Shown: piece by piece, positions 1 through 11,770 of the stretch
Layout of the letters: every line of letters begins with the position of its first letter
How positions within the stretch are numbered: position 1 is the first letter of the stretch
DNA from: Casuarina equisetifolia
Taxonomy: Eukaryota > Streptophyta > Magnoliopsida > Fagales > Casuarinaceae
Length of the DNA stretch: 64,000 nucleotides
Assembly (NCBI GenBank): GCA_028551475.1
Contig: CM052355.1
Location: 27,927,580-27,991,579 of the forward strand
Direction: 5' to 3'
Notes under the pieces: model-generated
Seen by the model: the letters and a program-made list of their open reading frames with translations, nothing else
Told to the model about the DNA's origin: nothing
The model's database searches: none
Translations under genes and position numbers: made by a program

Positions 1-311
1 AAAGAAATAGAAGTTGATAAATAATGTGAAGAAGTGATGGGGGCCCAAGCAAGGAGAAAAAATAAAATCAAAAGATAACTAATTAAGTGTTATGATGGAA
101 TCAAATCTTCAAATGATCAATTTAGGATAATCAGCTTGGAAGTACCTTTGGCAAATTTACATTTTTTTCTCCATGAGTTGGCCATACGCTGCCTCCACAT
201 CCTCACATTGGAAGGATTACAACTTACTATGGAAAAGAAACTAAGTTGTTGTTTTTTTTTTTAAAATGAAATGTCAAGTATTATATATAACTAAATGAAA
301 TACAAAATTAT
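1..311. other. AT-rich intergenic DNA, nothing recognised
   Basis: I see no open frame, RNA gene or clear repeat boundary here. A short T/A run lies near 250. Confidence 0.5.
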
Positions 312-312
312 T

Positions 313-1680
313 GAGGCTAGTTGTGTCCACCAAATTATAAGCACATAACAATTGGTATCAAAAACATGTTTCAATCCTCTTTTGAGTTATAGGCCCACCA
401 CGCCATGACAATTGGTATTGTACATGCACCTTTAGTCTAGGCTTAGGAAAGGGCTAGCAAGGATTGTCTTGTATCAACGGGTAGAAAAATAGTGTCAAGG
501 GAGTTCTTGGCGGTATTTATGTAAATCTAAAAAATGTCTAGCTTATTTAGAAGGCAAAGGGAGAACTAGAGCTGCAGGATTGCGTCTAAGAATCTAAAGA
601 GAGCTTAAGAAAGGTACCTTTGGCAAACCAGAAATTTATTGAGGTTATATTTTATCTTCATGAGAGTAGAGGTTTTGTTTCTGTCTAATAAAATATTAGA
701 AGGCTTTGTTTTCCTCATAATGAAACATTTTTTATTTTACTTAACAATAAAGCCGTTTCATCCTTCCATTTTTTTGGAGTAGTTTCGTGGCTTTGAGGCT
801 CGTTAGGTTCACTGATTTCCAAGCACGTAGCAGTAAGTATTAGAGATAGGTTTTGATCGTGAGACTTGTAGGCTTGGGCCCACCACGCCCATAACAATCG
901 GTATGTTACGTGCACGTGTAGTCTAGGCTTAGGAAAAGGGCTGGCAAAGGGTCATCTTTTACCAACGGGTAGAAAGAGAGGATCAAACGAGTTGTCGGTG
1001 TTAGCTCTGTAAAATTTAAAAAGAATGGAAGTTATTTAGAAGCGTGGAGAGTGATACCGGTTTCTATCTAATCGGATCATTACTTGTGAGGAATGGTGGA
1101 GAATTCTCTCACAAAGGATAGATTAGGGCTCACATGGGAACACCTAGACTATAGATTAGGGCTCAAATGAGAACACTAAACCATTAAAAAGATAAAATAA
1201 ACTAAATTCAAAATATAAAATAAAATAACCAAATTAATAATTCAGCTTGCCTCCTTTATAGGGATCATGTATTTTTTATAAAGATGAAACATAAAATTCT
1301 AGACTAATTTGACTTATCTAAGTAAATCTTATCTTATCGTTATCTTATTTAATAAAATTCTTAAGAATATTAAACTAACTCAACTAATCTTAAGAAATCC
1401 TAAATTAAATCGACTTGACTAATACTAGCCTAGACCCATGAACCCAAACCTGTAACAGAGAGAGAGAACTGTATAAGAATTTAAAGAGAGCTTAAGGCGA
1501 GTAGCTTTGGTAAACTAGAAACTTATGGATGTTTTATTCTCCCATCAATGAGAATAAATATTTTGTTTCTCTTTAGTGAAATATTAGAAGACCTTGTTTT
1601 CCTTAAATAAAAAATTTCTATTTTACTTAACAATAAAGCCGTTTACTCCTTTTATGTTTTGGAGTAATTTCATTGTTTTG
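313..1680 (+). repeat. Two ~480-bp direct repeat units, the second interrupted by a solo LTR
   Basis: Unit A (about 313-794) and unit B (about 795-1679) share long matching stretches. Examples are 'tagtctaggcttaggaaa' (433 and 919), 'caacgggtagaaa' (475 and 964), 'aaagagagcttaag' (596 and 1480) and 'acttaacaataaagccgttt' (739 and 1625). Each unit begins with 'gaggct' followed by a variable stretch, and a third 'gaggctagttg' follows at 1680. Removing the 411-bp insertion (LTR plus target duplication) makes unit B about the same length as unit A. The copies differ by many substitutions, so the duplication is old. The units look like decayed LTR or other transposon sequence, but no coding domain identifies them. 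Confidence 0.7.
1052..1457 (+). mobile_element. Solo LTR (406 bp) with 5-bp target duplication
   Basis: The segment begins TGATACCGGTT and ends CTGTAACA, so it has TG...CA termini. It is flanked by GAGAG on both sides (1047-1051 and 1458-1462), as expected for integrase-mediated insertion. The empty site can be read from the other copy of the surrounding direct repeat (around 550-565), where the same context runs on without it. A related 425-bp copy with similar ends lies at 44188-44612. There is no internal coding sequence, so it is either a solo LTR left by recombination or a very short non-autonomous element. The target duplication falls in a GA-rich stretch, so its exact edge could slip by two bases. 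Confidence 0.7.
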
Positions 1681-1699
1681 AGGCTAGTTGCGAGCTCTG

Positions 1700-3490
1700 A
1701 TTTATAGCTATGTAACATACATGACATTCACTATAATTTGTGGTAGATTAAGAGAAGACAAAAAAAGTGTAATATGAGCTTATTTTGCAATTAGATGCAA
1801 CAATGTTGTGAATATATTAATACATATGCATGAAACTGAACTTTAATATGATCTAAGATAAAATAAAATTTACCTTGCTAACTTCTATCTGATGTTGAAA
1901 ATATTAGTATTGACAATTGATCATGTGTACTTTAGAGATTGAAAACAATTAGGTATGAGCACCTTGAATATGGTTGAACATCAGTGTAAGTAATAATACT
2001 ATGAGTCGAAAATAATTAGTATCATCAATCTGATTTAAAAATAAACTTCTTGATTCAGGTGCATCACCAACATCGATCTAATTCAAAGACCAAACTTTTG
2101 AGTTCAAGTTGTAACTAATGAGCCAAAAAAACATTTTTCATTTTGCTTCTAAATAACATATGATGTGACTATGTTAGTAAACAAATTTCTTATTATGTTG
2201 TTGCAAATGACAAGAGATGCATTCTTGATCAAATTATGTTGGCTATCCACAGCCTACACTAGTTAGTTCATATTCCATAACTCATAAACCAAATTAATAT
2301 AGCCCACTTTTAAATAAGCCTAATAAAATTAGGCTAACAATTATTACTACTTCTAATTTGTCTAATGATTTGTTTTTAGAAAATAAAAGCATGCAAGTTC
2401 TTCATTGGTTGATCATGAAAAATTAGGATCATCTAATTCGAGAATTTTGAAGGATTCAAAATCGTTGGTTATAAATTGGCGGGAAGTTGTTGAGGTGTCT
2501 TACCCAAGTGACAATGAAGTTTGATCAAGAATCCAGTAGAAACAGACAGCGAAAGTGAAAGACGTGTATTCCGATGCAATGAACCGTGTTTTACAACACG
2601 AAGTTGTACCTTTGAGCCAATGTCTCTAAAAGGAACCCTTAGAAGGAAACAAGAATCGCCGGGTAAATTTTATGACACAATCAGAAACAAGTTATAACTG
2701 AGTTCATACAGACATCGATTTATCATAGTGAGATTCTTTGCCTGGAAGATAAATACATCCGTGTGGGTCTAGACTTTTCATTTTCTGTGAGTTACATTGT
2801 CATGAAGCCTGCAAGACAGGTTGAAATATCAAAACTGACGATGACTGGTGCCAAATTCCAGGACTACAAGACACCTAATTGCCTTGTTCGGATCTACAGT
2901 TGGTCAGTGGCGAAAACTACAGGTTTGGAACGGGTAGACGAAGTTCCATGGCATGCCAGTTCGAGAAAGACATTCACTTCATGGGGGGACCATTTATTCT
3001 CAACGTATTCAGTCTGATCTCTAATCACCGAGAAAAGCATACCTGTCATTTCCGTATTTCGTGGAGCAGCCGACTGTCCCCTGCTTGAGCCCTATGTCCC
3101 GTAACTTCAGTATTTATTAACCCGGCAACTTGTAACTCCAGCCTTCGTGCTGTTGCTGTCATATATAAACTACTTGCTACGCATCACATTTTAGAAACTG
3201 GACCCACTTTTTCTTAAGCTCAGAAAAAACTTATACTGAACCAATGTCTTTAGACTATAAGTTTGTGTAATCCCTTCTATGGATGGTATTCATGCGCTCT
3301 AACGTAAATTGAAATTTTTTTTATTTTTTTTCGAATTGTCTAGATCCTATCTTGAGAATTTCTCCAAAATGAAAATTGTTTATTGTTTATGAGTTAGTTG
3401 TTAAGGAAAAACTAAACTTTCAACGTAATATTAAAGTCTAAATTTAGAAGGATCTTCTAGTATATAAGGCTCTTAATCTAAAATGATTTC
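1700..3490. other. Intergenic; possible orphan promoter near 3161
   Basis: No credible gene. From about 2500 to 3300 the base composition is more balanced than the surrounding AT-rich DNA. A textbook TATA motif, ATATATAAAC, lies at 3161-3170 in + orientation. No coding exon follows: the palindromic element starts 320 bp downstream. This could be a leftover promoter or first exon of a lost gene. The open frame 2763-3017 resembles nothing I know and starts at a non-ATG codon. Confidence 0.25.
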
Positions 3491-6166
3491 TGATAACTCT
3501 ATTTTTATAGAGTTATTTTACCTAATTTAAGCAATAAATAATTTAATACTTGTGAGAAAATATTTGAATTTCTCTTTATTTACTTAAGTTTATCTTGTTT
3601 ATGTAGCATAAGAAAGCATGGAGAAAAAAGACAAGCATAGAAAACCTGATGCTTATTAGTTGGCAAAATATGGTCAAAATATCAAGATCAAGAAAATTAA
3701 GATGGGCTTGGGCTTTGGATAATTGTTATTAGAATTTTTTATTGTTATTGAGTTATCTAAATAATTAAAAAATCTAGTAATATTAAGAGTTTAAATCCTA
3801 ATTAATATAGGAATTCAAAATCTAATTGTCTCAGGTATCCAAAACCCACTTCTATTAAGATAGGAGATATGTCTAAAACCTAGACCTTATTTAAAAGAAA
3901 AGAAGAGGCAAAAGTGAAGAGAGGAGGAAATTCAGCACAACTCAAGAGAGATGCTAATAATTCAATGTTTTCATGAAGATAAGTCAAAAAGGATGATATA
4001 CTTCTTGTTCTTTAATTCAAGATGCCTTATTTTATTCATGTTATTGTTCTTTCGTAATATTTCATTATGTTTTAGTTTACTTTTGTTAGAGTTATGATAT
4101 AGCCTAATTATGACAGTATGAATCTTATAATTGTTATGTTTACAAGATATTTTGTTTATGTGAAGTTGCATATTATTGTATTTAATGTTTTTAAGTAATT
4201 AGTTACCACTTAAATGATTTGATTTGCATGTTTGAGATCGACAAGAGATGATATGCAATTGCCTATTGTAATATGTAATTATAAATTAAATATAGATAAA
4301 CATATACTATATTGTTTATGTAGCTTTCAATGTAAATTAAGAATGTTCATAGATCCTAATGCATTTGGTTTGTTTCAATTCACATATAGAGATATAGTGA
4401 ATTAATGAATTAAATAAGTTCACTATACCTAGATATAGGATAGTGAATAAATTAGGAGATTCCACTATCACATAGATATTATCTCTCTTGCAAGCATACA
4501 TAATCTACATTAGTAACTCATAGTTTTGGTGAAATCGGACACTCTAACATGTTTCATGTATTTAGTTTTATTAAATTTAGTTGATTAGTTTATTCTCTAT
4601 CAATTTGGTTTGATAGATAAATTATAAGAGTTGTTCACCGTTAGTAATTAATTGACTTAGTAATCATCAATTTCTGTGAAATGATATTTTACTCATCATT
4701 ATATTACTTATTCGACATATTCACTTGAATTTAAAATTTCATTGAACAATTTGCAAAGGAATGTATAATCCTTATGATAGTATTCAAAGTTCACATTGAC
4801 TATAAGAGGGTGTATTTAGATCATTATGAATTATCATACTTTACTTAAATCTTGTTTGAGAATCCTCACTAAAATAAAAACATATATTTACTTTTTGCAC
4901 ATTAACTTATGTTTGATGAATTTTAGATGCAAGTAAGCATATCGAATAAGTAATATAATTGTGAGTAAGATATCGTCTCATAGAGATTGATGATTACTAA
5001 GTCAATTAATTACTAATGGTGAACAACTCCTATAATTTATCTAGCAAACCAGATTGATAAATAATAAACTAACCAACTAAATTTAATAAAACTAAATACA
5101 CGAAACATGTTAGGGTATCCGATTTCACCATAACTACTAGGAACTGATATAGTTTATTTATGCTTACAAGAGGGATAATATTTATGTGATGGCAAAATTT
5201 CCTAATTTATTAACTATTCTATGTCTAGGTATAACAAACCTACTTAGTTTATTAATTCACTATATCTCTATATGTGAATTGAAACAAACTAAATGCATTA
5301 GAATCTATGAATATTCTCAATTTACACTAAAAGTCACATAAACAATATGGTATATATCTATCTATATTTAATTTATGATTACACATTATAATAAGCAACT
5401 ACATAGCATCTCTTGTTAGTCTTAAACTTGCAAATAAAATCATTTAAATGGTAGCTAATTACTTAAAACATTAAACACAGTAACATGTAACTTCACATGA
5501 ACAAAATATCTTGTAAAATATAATAATCATAAGATTCATACCATCATAATTAGGTTACATCGTAACTCTAACAAAAGTAAACTAAAACATAATGAAATAC
5601 TAAGGAGAAAAAATAATAGGAATAAAATAAGGCATATTGAATCAAAGAATAAGAAGTTTGTCACTTTTTTTTATCTTTTCTTCAAGAAAACCTTGAATTC
5701 TTGGCCTATTTCTTGAGTTGTGCTGAATTTTCCCCTCTCCTTTTCTTTTACCTTTTCTCTTCTCTTAAATAGGATTTAGGTTTAAACTTATCTCCTATCT
5801 TAGTAGAAGTGGGTTTTGGATATCTAAAACAATTGGGTTTTGAACTCTTAATTTAATTAGACTTTGAACTCCTAATATGATCACGTTTTCTAATTATTTA
5901 GAAAACCCAATAACAATAATAATCTAATAACAATTATCCAAAGTCCAAACTCATCTTGATTTTTTTTATCTTGATATTCTGACCATATTTTGCCACATAC
6001 TAAGCATTAGGTTCTCCATGCTTATCCTTTTTCTTCATGCCTTCTTATGCTACAAAAACAAGGCAAATTCAAGTAAATAAAGAGAAATTTAAATATTTTT
6101 TCATAAGCATTGCGTTATTTATTGCTTAAAAATAGGTAAAATAACTTCATAAAAATAGAGTTATCA
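3491..6166. mobile_element. Large palindromic element: two ~1.27-kb inverted arms with TG...CA ends
   Basis: The left arm (3491 to about 4765) and right arm (about 4895 to 6166) are imperfect reverse complements around a centre at about 4829. Matching anchors include TGATAACTCTATTTTTAT at the left edge against ATAAAAATAGAGTTATCA at the right edge, and 'attaattgacttagtaatcatcaa' style blocks at about 4647 and 4986. The loop of roughly 130 bp shows no obvious homology. The outer ends are TG and CA. The flanks are ATTTC (3486-3490) and ACTTC (6167-6171), a possible 5-bp target duplication with one mismatch. The arms look like LTRs set head to head, or a foldback element. No coding domain or primer-binding site was found between them. 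Confidence 0.7.
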
Positions 6167-6729
6167 ACTTCTAAGAGATAAATGCACTCTATTAAAGTTA
6201 AACTATATTAAATACATGGGTTTCTACGCCATCATTGTAAAATACTTGTATTATTACATATCTATCAAATAATAAAGAAGTAAAATCATACAAGAGAGAA
6301 AAGTAAAGGAGAGAAATATGGAGACGTTATGGGAGATTTTTGTCGTCCTAGGATGCAAATGCTGATCCAAGTTAAGGTAGGTGTAGTGGATAATGGACCT
6401 CATTGTAGGCCCTTTCATAGATAGGGACTAAACATGTTGCAGTGTGGATGTTCAATTTCACATTGTTAAGGTATGTCTATGTGCATTTGATTAAATGTGT
6501 GTATGTTCTCTATTTTATGAGCCATCTTTTGAGATAGGAATGATCTTTTTAACATAATACTAGCATCCAAATTCTCTCTTAATACACCTATGAATATAGG
6601 TAGACTCAAACTTCATATAGGATGTGGTATCATAAGATGATTTATGTTGGACCATTATGGTGAGGGTGCATGTTGTAATGTAGATGTCTAATATCACATT
6701 TCTAAGGTATGAATTTGTGCATCTAATTA

Positions 6730-6830
6730 AAGTGGAAATAAGCTTTTTAAGAGGACAACAAGCTTGTGAAAAAGTAAGAGGCTTTGCATAAAGATTAAAC
6801 CCTTAGTGAAGATGTTAGCTAGTGGGGGAA
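6730..6830 (-). pseudogene. Copia polyprotein C-terminal relic
   Basis: Read on the minus strand, about 6790-6825 encodes a peptide with the signature LANIFTKGL. This corresponds to the 'QLADIFTKGL' motif near the end of the RNase H region in plant Ty1/Copia polyproteins. Around it the frame is broken. It may be the 3' end of the same element whose reverse transcriptase relic lies at 8585-8745, with the tandem repeat 7241-7919 falling between them. Only the short motif supports this. Confidence 0.45.
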
Positions 6831-7240
6831 ACTTTTTGGCACAACTTTCTTAAATTGATTGATGCTCAACAAAAATGTATTTGGTGAGAGTACAAAAGGA
6901 AAAAAAAAATTTATGAAGGGGCTTATAGTAATATGTGGGAGAACATTTTTACTTAGGAATATTAAAGTCTCTCAAGTGAATGTTTTTTTATGTTATAGTT
7001 GGAGAATTCCAAATTTGATTTTCTTTTAGATGATTTGTAATGTTGAAATATACCCCTAAAATTTTGTATTATCTTATTTTTAAATAAATAAATTCACATA
7101 TTCATAAAAATATAAATAATTATAAGAAGAAAACATATATTTCATTTTAAAGAAAATTTTTATAAATGATTTAATTCATGTCAAATAAGTTATATCATTT
7201 TTAACATGTCCCTTTTGTTAATGTGAGTCGCAAGCTTTAT

Positions 7241-7919
7241 GTTAGGAAAACTTTTGTGAATTTAGGTTCCAATAATATGTTGAAAAGTCAATTTTTCTTA
7301 TAAAACCAACTTGTAAAAAGGGACATATTTCATTTCAATAAAAAATTCCAAATAAATTTTAGATAATATAAGATATCCCACACTATTTTTATTAAGAGAA
7401 AGTAGAATGAAAAATGAAAACGATTTGTATGCATAGCCAACATAATTTAGCTATAGCAACCATTTATGTTAGGAGAAGTTTTGTGAATTTAGGTTCCAAT
7501 ACAATGTTAAAAGGTCATTTTTCTTATGAAACCAACTTGTAAAAGGGACATATTTCATTTTAATAAAAAATTCCAAATAAATTTTGGATAATATAAGATA
7601 CACCACACTATTATTAATAAGAGAAAAGCTGAATGAAATATAAAAATGATTTGTATGCATAGCCAATATAATTTAGCTATAGCAACCATTTATGTAAGGA
7701 TAATTTTTGTGAATTTAGGTTCCAATATGTTAAAAAGTTAATTTTCTTATAAAACCAACTTGTAAAAAGGGGCATATTTCATTTTAATAAAAAAATTTCA
7801 AATAAATTTTAGATAATATAAGATACCCCACACTATTGTTAACAAGAGAAAAGTTGAATGAGATATGAAAATGATTTGTATGCACAGCCAATATAATTTA
7901 GCTATAGCAACCATTTATT
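7241..7919. repeat. Tandem repeat, three copies of ~226 bp
   Basis: Copies begin at about 7241, 7468 and 7694. Shared blocks include 'gtgaatttaggttccaat', 'aaaccaacttgtaaaa', 'acatatttcatt' and 'agctatagcaaccattta'. The copies differ by scattered substitutions and 1-5 bp indels. Open frames within are AT-rich by-products. This is a short local array, not a long satellite block. Confidence 0.85.
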
Positions 7920-8584
7920 GAGACTTAGGTTCCTAAGAACTCAAAACAAGTCCAAGAATACTGCAACCACTAATAGATTGAAGTTATCTGGTCCACCTAC
8001 GAATCCAAGTAATGGTGAGCCATAAGCTAACAAAATCCTTTACCAAAGTGCCATGATTCCCAACCATCATGTCAAAGAGTTTAGACATATTGGCTAATTA
8101 GATATCAATTTTTTTAGACTATGACAACTCAACTATGCTCCGCATCTAATGCCCCTATGACCCATCTATGGTGGCCCACTCTTTAGGTGGCCTCAATTGC
8201 TGGCAGCCCATTCTCACTCTCCTTAGCCTTTGGAGCACCTTATATCAAGTACTCACCTAATAGGACACACGTAAAATTTAGCTCACACAAAGGTTAGAAC
8301 TTGATATGGTGGCTAGTTCTGATACCTAATTGTCATGATTTTCAACCATAGTGGCAAAAGGCCTAGATTTGTTCCTAGTGACATATTTGGACCGTGACAC
8401 AAAGTGTGTCCATAATAGAAGGTACCCATTTCCCTATAGCCCAGTGAACCATAGCAACATAGTATGAGATTGGAAATTATAAGGCGTATGAAAGAGATAG
8501 AGTGAGATACATTTTGCCACTCATCACCGTTAAACGACGAAGAAAGTTTGCTGTGTACCCTGATTGAGATAGATGGAAATAATT

Positions 8585-8745
8585 TAGGGATCCAGATCCT
8601 TCATAAGAAAATCCTACTTTAACTAAGTACTTAAAGAAGTACTAGCTGACAAATTATTGCCAATGATAAAACCATCGTCAACACATAAGAACAAAATTGT
8701 CAAAATTAGAGCCATGAAAAGTAAACTGAGAATTATTCACTTGAG
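8585..8745 (-). pseudogene. Copia reverse transcriptase relic (VDD motif)
   Basis: On the minus strand the catalytic-site region of a Ty1/Copia reverse transcriptase can be read. The VDD motif falls at 8673-8681, preceded by a stretch ending NFVLM and followed by GFIIGNNL and then DFLMKDLDP. These match the family pattern (L-V-Y-V-D-D-I-I-I-T-G followed by F-x-M-K-D-L-G). A one-base frameshift separates NFVLM from VDD, and several stop codons interrupt the remainder. It is a dead copy. Confidence 0.7.
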
Positions 8746-9019
8746 ACTATAAAGCCAAAGCTAATTGACTAAATCAAGGCCTTCGTGCTTGCTATGGCAG
8801 TATCCGGTTTTGTTACAAGCGTCAAACATAAAAAAAAACTTGAAGATCACCACCTGAAGACTTCTTTTTCAATAAAGCCACGACTGAACGACAATTTAGG
8901 TAGTAGAGGATTCGATGTTCTGTCAAATATATCCCATGCATCTTTAACTTCTGGCAACATCAATGTATCAACATATATTCAGTGCATTTATAAAATCATT
9001 TTATTTATACAGTCATAGT

Positions 9020-11312
9020 CTATACGTATATAAGAATACACTCATTTGAAAAATAAAGTTCCTATTAGTTAACATAATTCTCTAGATTTTTCTTGCTTTG
9101 TCTTTCAGTTACATTAGCCACTCATGTTTTACTTTTCATGTTCCCAAATCGTGAAAACCGGTATATGATGATTTCATCCGTTTCATAATTAATTGATGAA
9201 GCCCAACCTACATCTCATGCTCACACCATAAAGGAAAAGAGAAGCAAAGCTACACTAAATCTTCTTGCCAAATCAAAAAGAAAAGGAAATATATAAAAAT
9301 TAGTGAACAAATCACAAAGACCCAATTCAAATATAATATCAAAGTTTAAGTTCAAGTATGATATCTCTTTCACTTATTAATAAATTTTTATGTGAAAAAC
9401 ATCCCTATATGCTCAGGAAGAATGGGCAATGTAAAAAATTGTTTGACATAAATCTCACATTATAAGAAAGGTACTTCTACTTTTAAATCAACTTTTGGAT
9501 ATGCATAATCTTTTCAAGGTAATATCATTGCCTAGATTTCAAGTATGGCAGTATTTTATATCTCTACCCCATCATTCCATCCTATCATTCAAACCAACAA
9601 GGCTTGTTAAATAGTGATATGGTTACACTTTATTCAAATATTGTTTGAAAATTCTCTTCATAAGAAAAATAAATTCACTTACTTTTCAGTCAACTTTTGA
9701 ATATGAATGAAATTTTTAGCATATTTTACAAAAGATAAAGTATTTTCTGCAGTTACCTTTATGAGTTACTAGGTACCGAGTATGTTAGCTTCAAAACCAC
9801 TTAAATCCTTGACCATAACCACGTGATACTCAAGGATATGAAATTGATTTGAAGTTGTAGGAAGGTGCAGACGACAAATGAGTTATAGGCGGGACCTAGT
9901 CGATTAGTTATGAAAGGGATGAAATCATCATCAGGTACTTGAACACATACGAGCACGACGGATCCAAGCAAAACACTCCCTTTGGAGCTCTAGACTCGAA
10001 GGCTTTGCAGGCATGGGTCAGAGCCCATCACTCGTGCTCTGAAGGACGACAAAAATGTTGAGCCCAAAATGTGTTGGACTTGTCAACATGTAGGAGATAA
10101 GGCCAGCTATGTTTAGGATACCAATATTGTTTTAAGCCATTAGCCTCCGGAGAAAAGAACTGACAAAGCAAAGAAGAAAGAGAATTTACCCGCCTCCAAA
10201 TTACATTCATTTTACGAATATCTCAAAAATACTATTTATCATATTTGAATACACTATTATCAAGATTTTAACATTAAAAATAATAAAAAAAATTGTCCAA
10301 GTGTCAATATTTTACTTGAGAAATGCTTTTATGTCTAAGAAAAGTGAACATAATAAAAAATGAAATAGAAAGTGTTTGGAGTAATAGTGCTTGAATACTT
10401 CATGCAAAGCACGCAGTAAACATACGATTAATGTTAGTTTGGAGACACTTTTGAAACAAAGTTTTTAGTTTAGGAGGTAAAATCCAACTTTCCTAAAACA
10501 AAAGGGATTGACATCCTAATGTTTGAAATTTTTTGTGGGTAAACTAGGTCTGATACATAAGTTTCTCCTCCATGATAGTAAGGTGGTTACTCCGTCGCAA
10601 GCCCATTAGTGTAAAACGAAGGAAAAGTAGAGCAAAGAGGGTAGCATGAAGAGAAATAATGAGAAAAATATGGTAGATTTGATGTTTTATTATTATATTA
10701 AGGATCAATGGGTTTAAGTTGATTGTACTTGGACGAAGGAGCTAAAGTAGATTACTGGAATTGTTGAAGTTAAGATAAGAAAACATATAGATAATAAAGA
10801 ACCTTAATTTATATGTTTTGGGTTAATCTTTCCTTAAATTAAGTGGAGTTACTAGGGACCCAACCTCAATAAATCCAAAGTGTCCAGAAGCCATACATAT
10901 CCTCGGTTTAATAAATCCGAAGTGTGTCCTTTATCAGTAACTTAACTGATTGCACAAGGTTTGTTTGAATTAAAGAAGTTTCTTTCAATTCCTAAGTTAT
11001 GTTTTGGGTTAGATTAAGGCTTTTTATCTTAAAATATTCTAATATTTTAATGTGGTATTGGATCTAAACTTCTTCTTTAACTTGATATATGTTGGAAACA
11101 GTCTCACATCGATTCTAGATACTGAGTTTCTCAACTTTATTAGTAGCGTTATTCCTACCTCTTATAAAATTTTTTTAAGGAAATTAAGCTCACTTCTTAT
11201 AATATACTTCACAAACTTTTTTCTTGGCACCTTATCATGGTGAGGGACTGTGATGATTTGTTTAAATTAAAATAAATTTTTACTTACTTTTAAATTAACT
11301 TTTGAGCATAGC
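9020..11312. other. Intergenic DNA, no gene recognised
   Basis: Only short AT-rich open frames occur. Some phrases suggest old LTR sequence, for example 'cagtctcacatcgattctagatactgag' type wording near 11100, but no boundaries could be set. Confidence 0.4.
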
Positions 11313-11402
11313 CAAAACCTCCTATTGACGATTTTAAGAATGATAAGGGCTAACAAGGAGCTCCTAAAAATAGAGCACAAAATCGTACCGAAAATGCCCC
11401 TG

Positions 11403-11770
11403 GTAGATTCTCTCCCCTTTGTTCCCTCCCCAACTGAATAACCCAAACGCCGGCACCACCATAGGAGCCGGCACGACCCCTTGCACTCTGTGGGGGGTTG
11501 TCCAACCCCCTTCAAACAGCTTCTCAGCCCAGACCGCTGCCGGCAACCCATTTATCCAAAAAAAAAAAAAAGACCCCAATAGATTTCCCCCCCTGCGTTC
11601 TCACCCTAACCTGGTAACCTACACGCCGACATCACCCACATAGCCAACATAACCCTTTGCACTTTCAACCCACTTCACATAGCCGATCACCCAAATCGAC
11701 GACCCCATTTATCCAAAAAAAAAAAAAAAAAACCAAACGGCCACAATTTTTGGTAACTTACACTGTCCTA
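11403..11770 (+). repeat. LINE 5' UTR with diverged tandem repeats and A-runs
   Basis: Two diverged copies of a C-rich unit are visible. The pair 'tagattctctcccc'/'tagatttcccccc' is at 11405 and 11580. The pair 'aacccaaacgccgg'/'aacctacacgccga' is at 11440 and 11616. The pair 'catttatcc' plus an A-run is at 11548-11571 and 11706-11733. A third start, 'tggtaacttacac', follows at about 11750. Monomer-like repeats in the 5' UTR are known for some L1 elements, where they carry the internal promoter; that role here is inference. Confidence 0.6.

Noticed and set aside
2763-3017. 84-codon frame near the orphan TATA motif
   Set aside because: Starts at a non-ATG codon, lies upstream of the TATA motif, and has no family resemblance.
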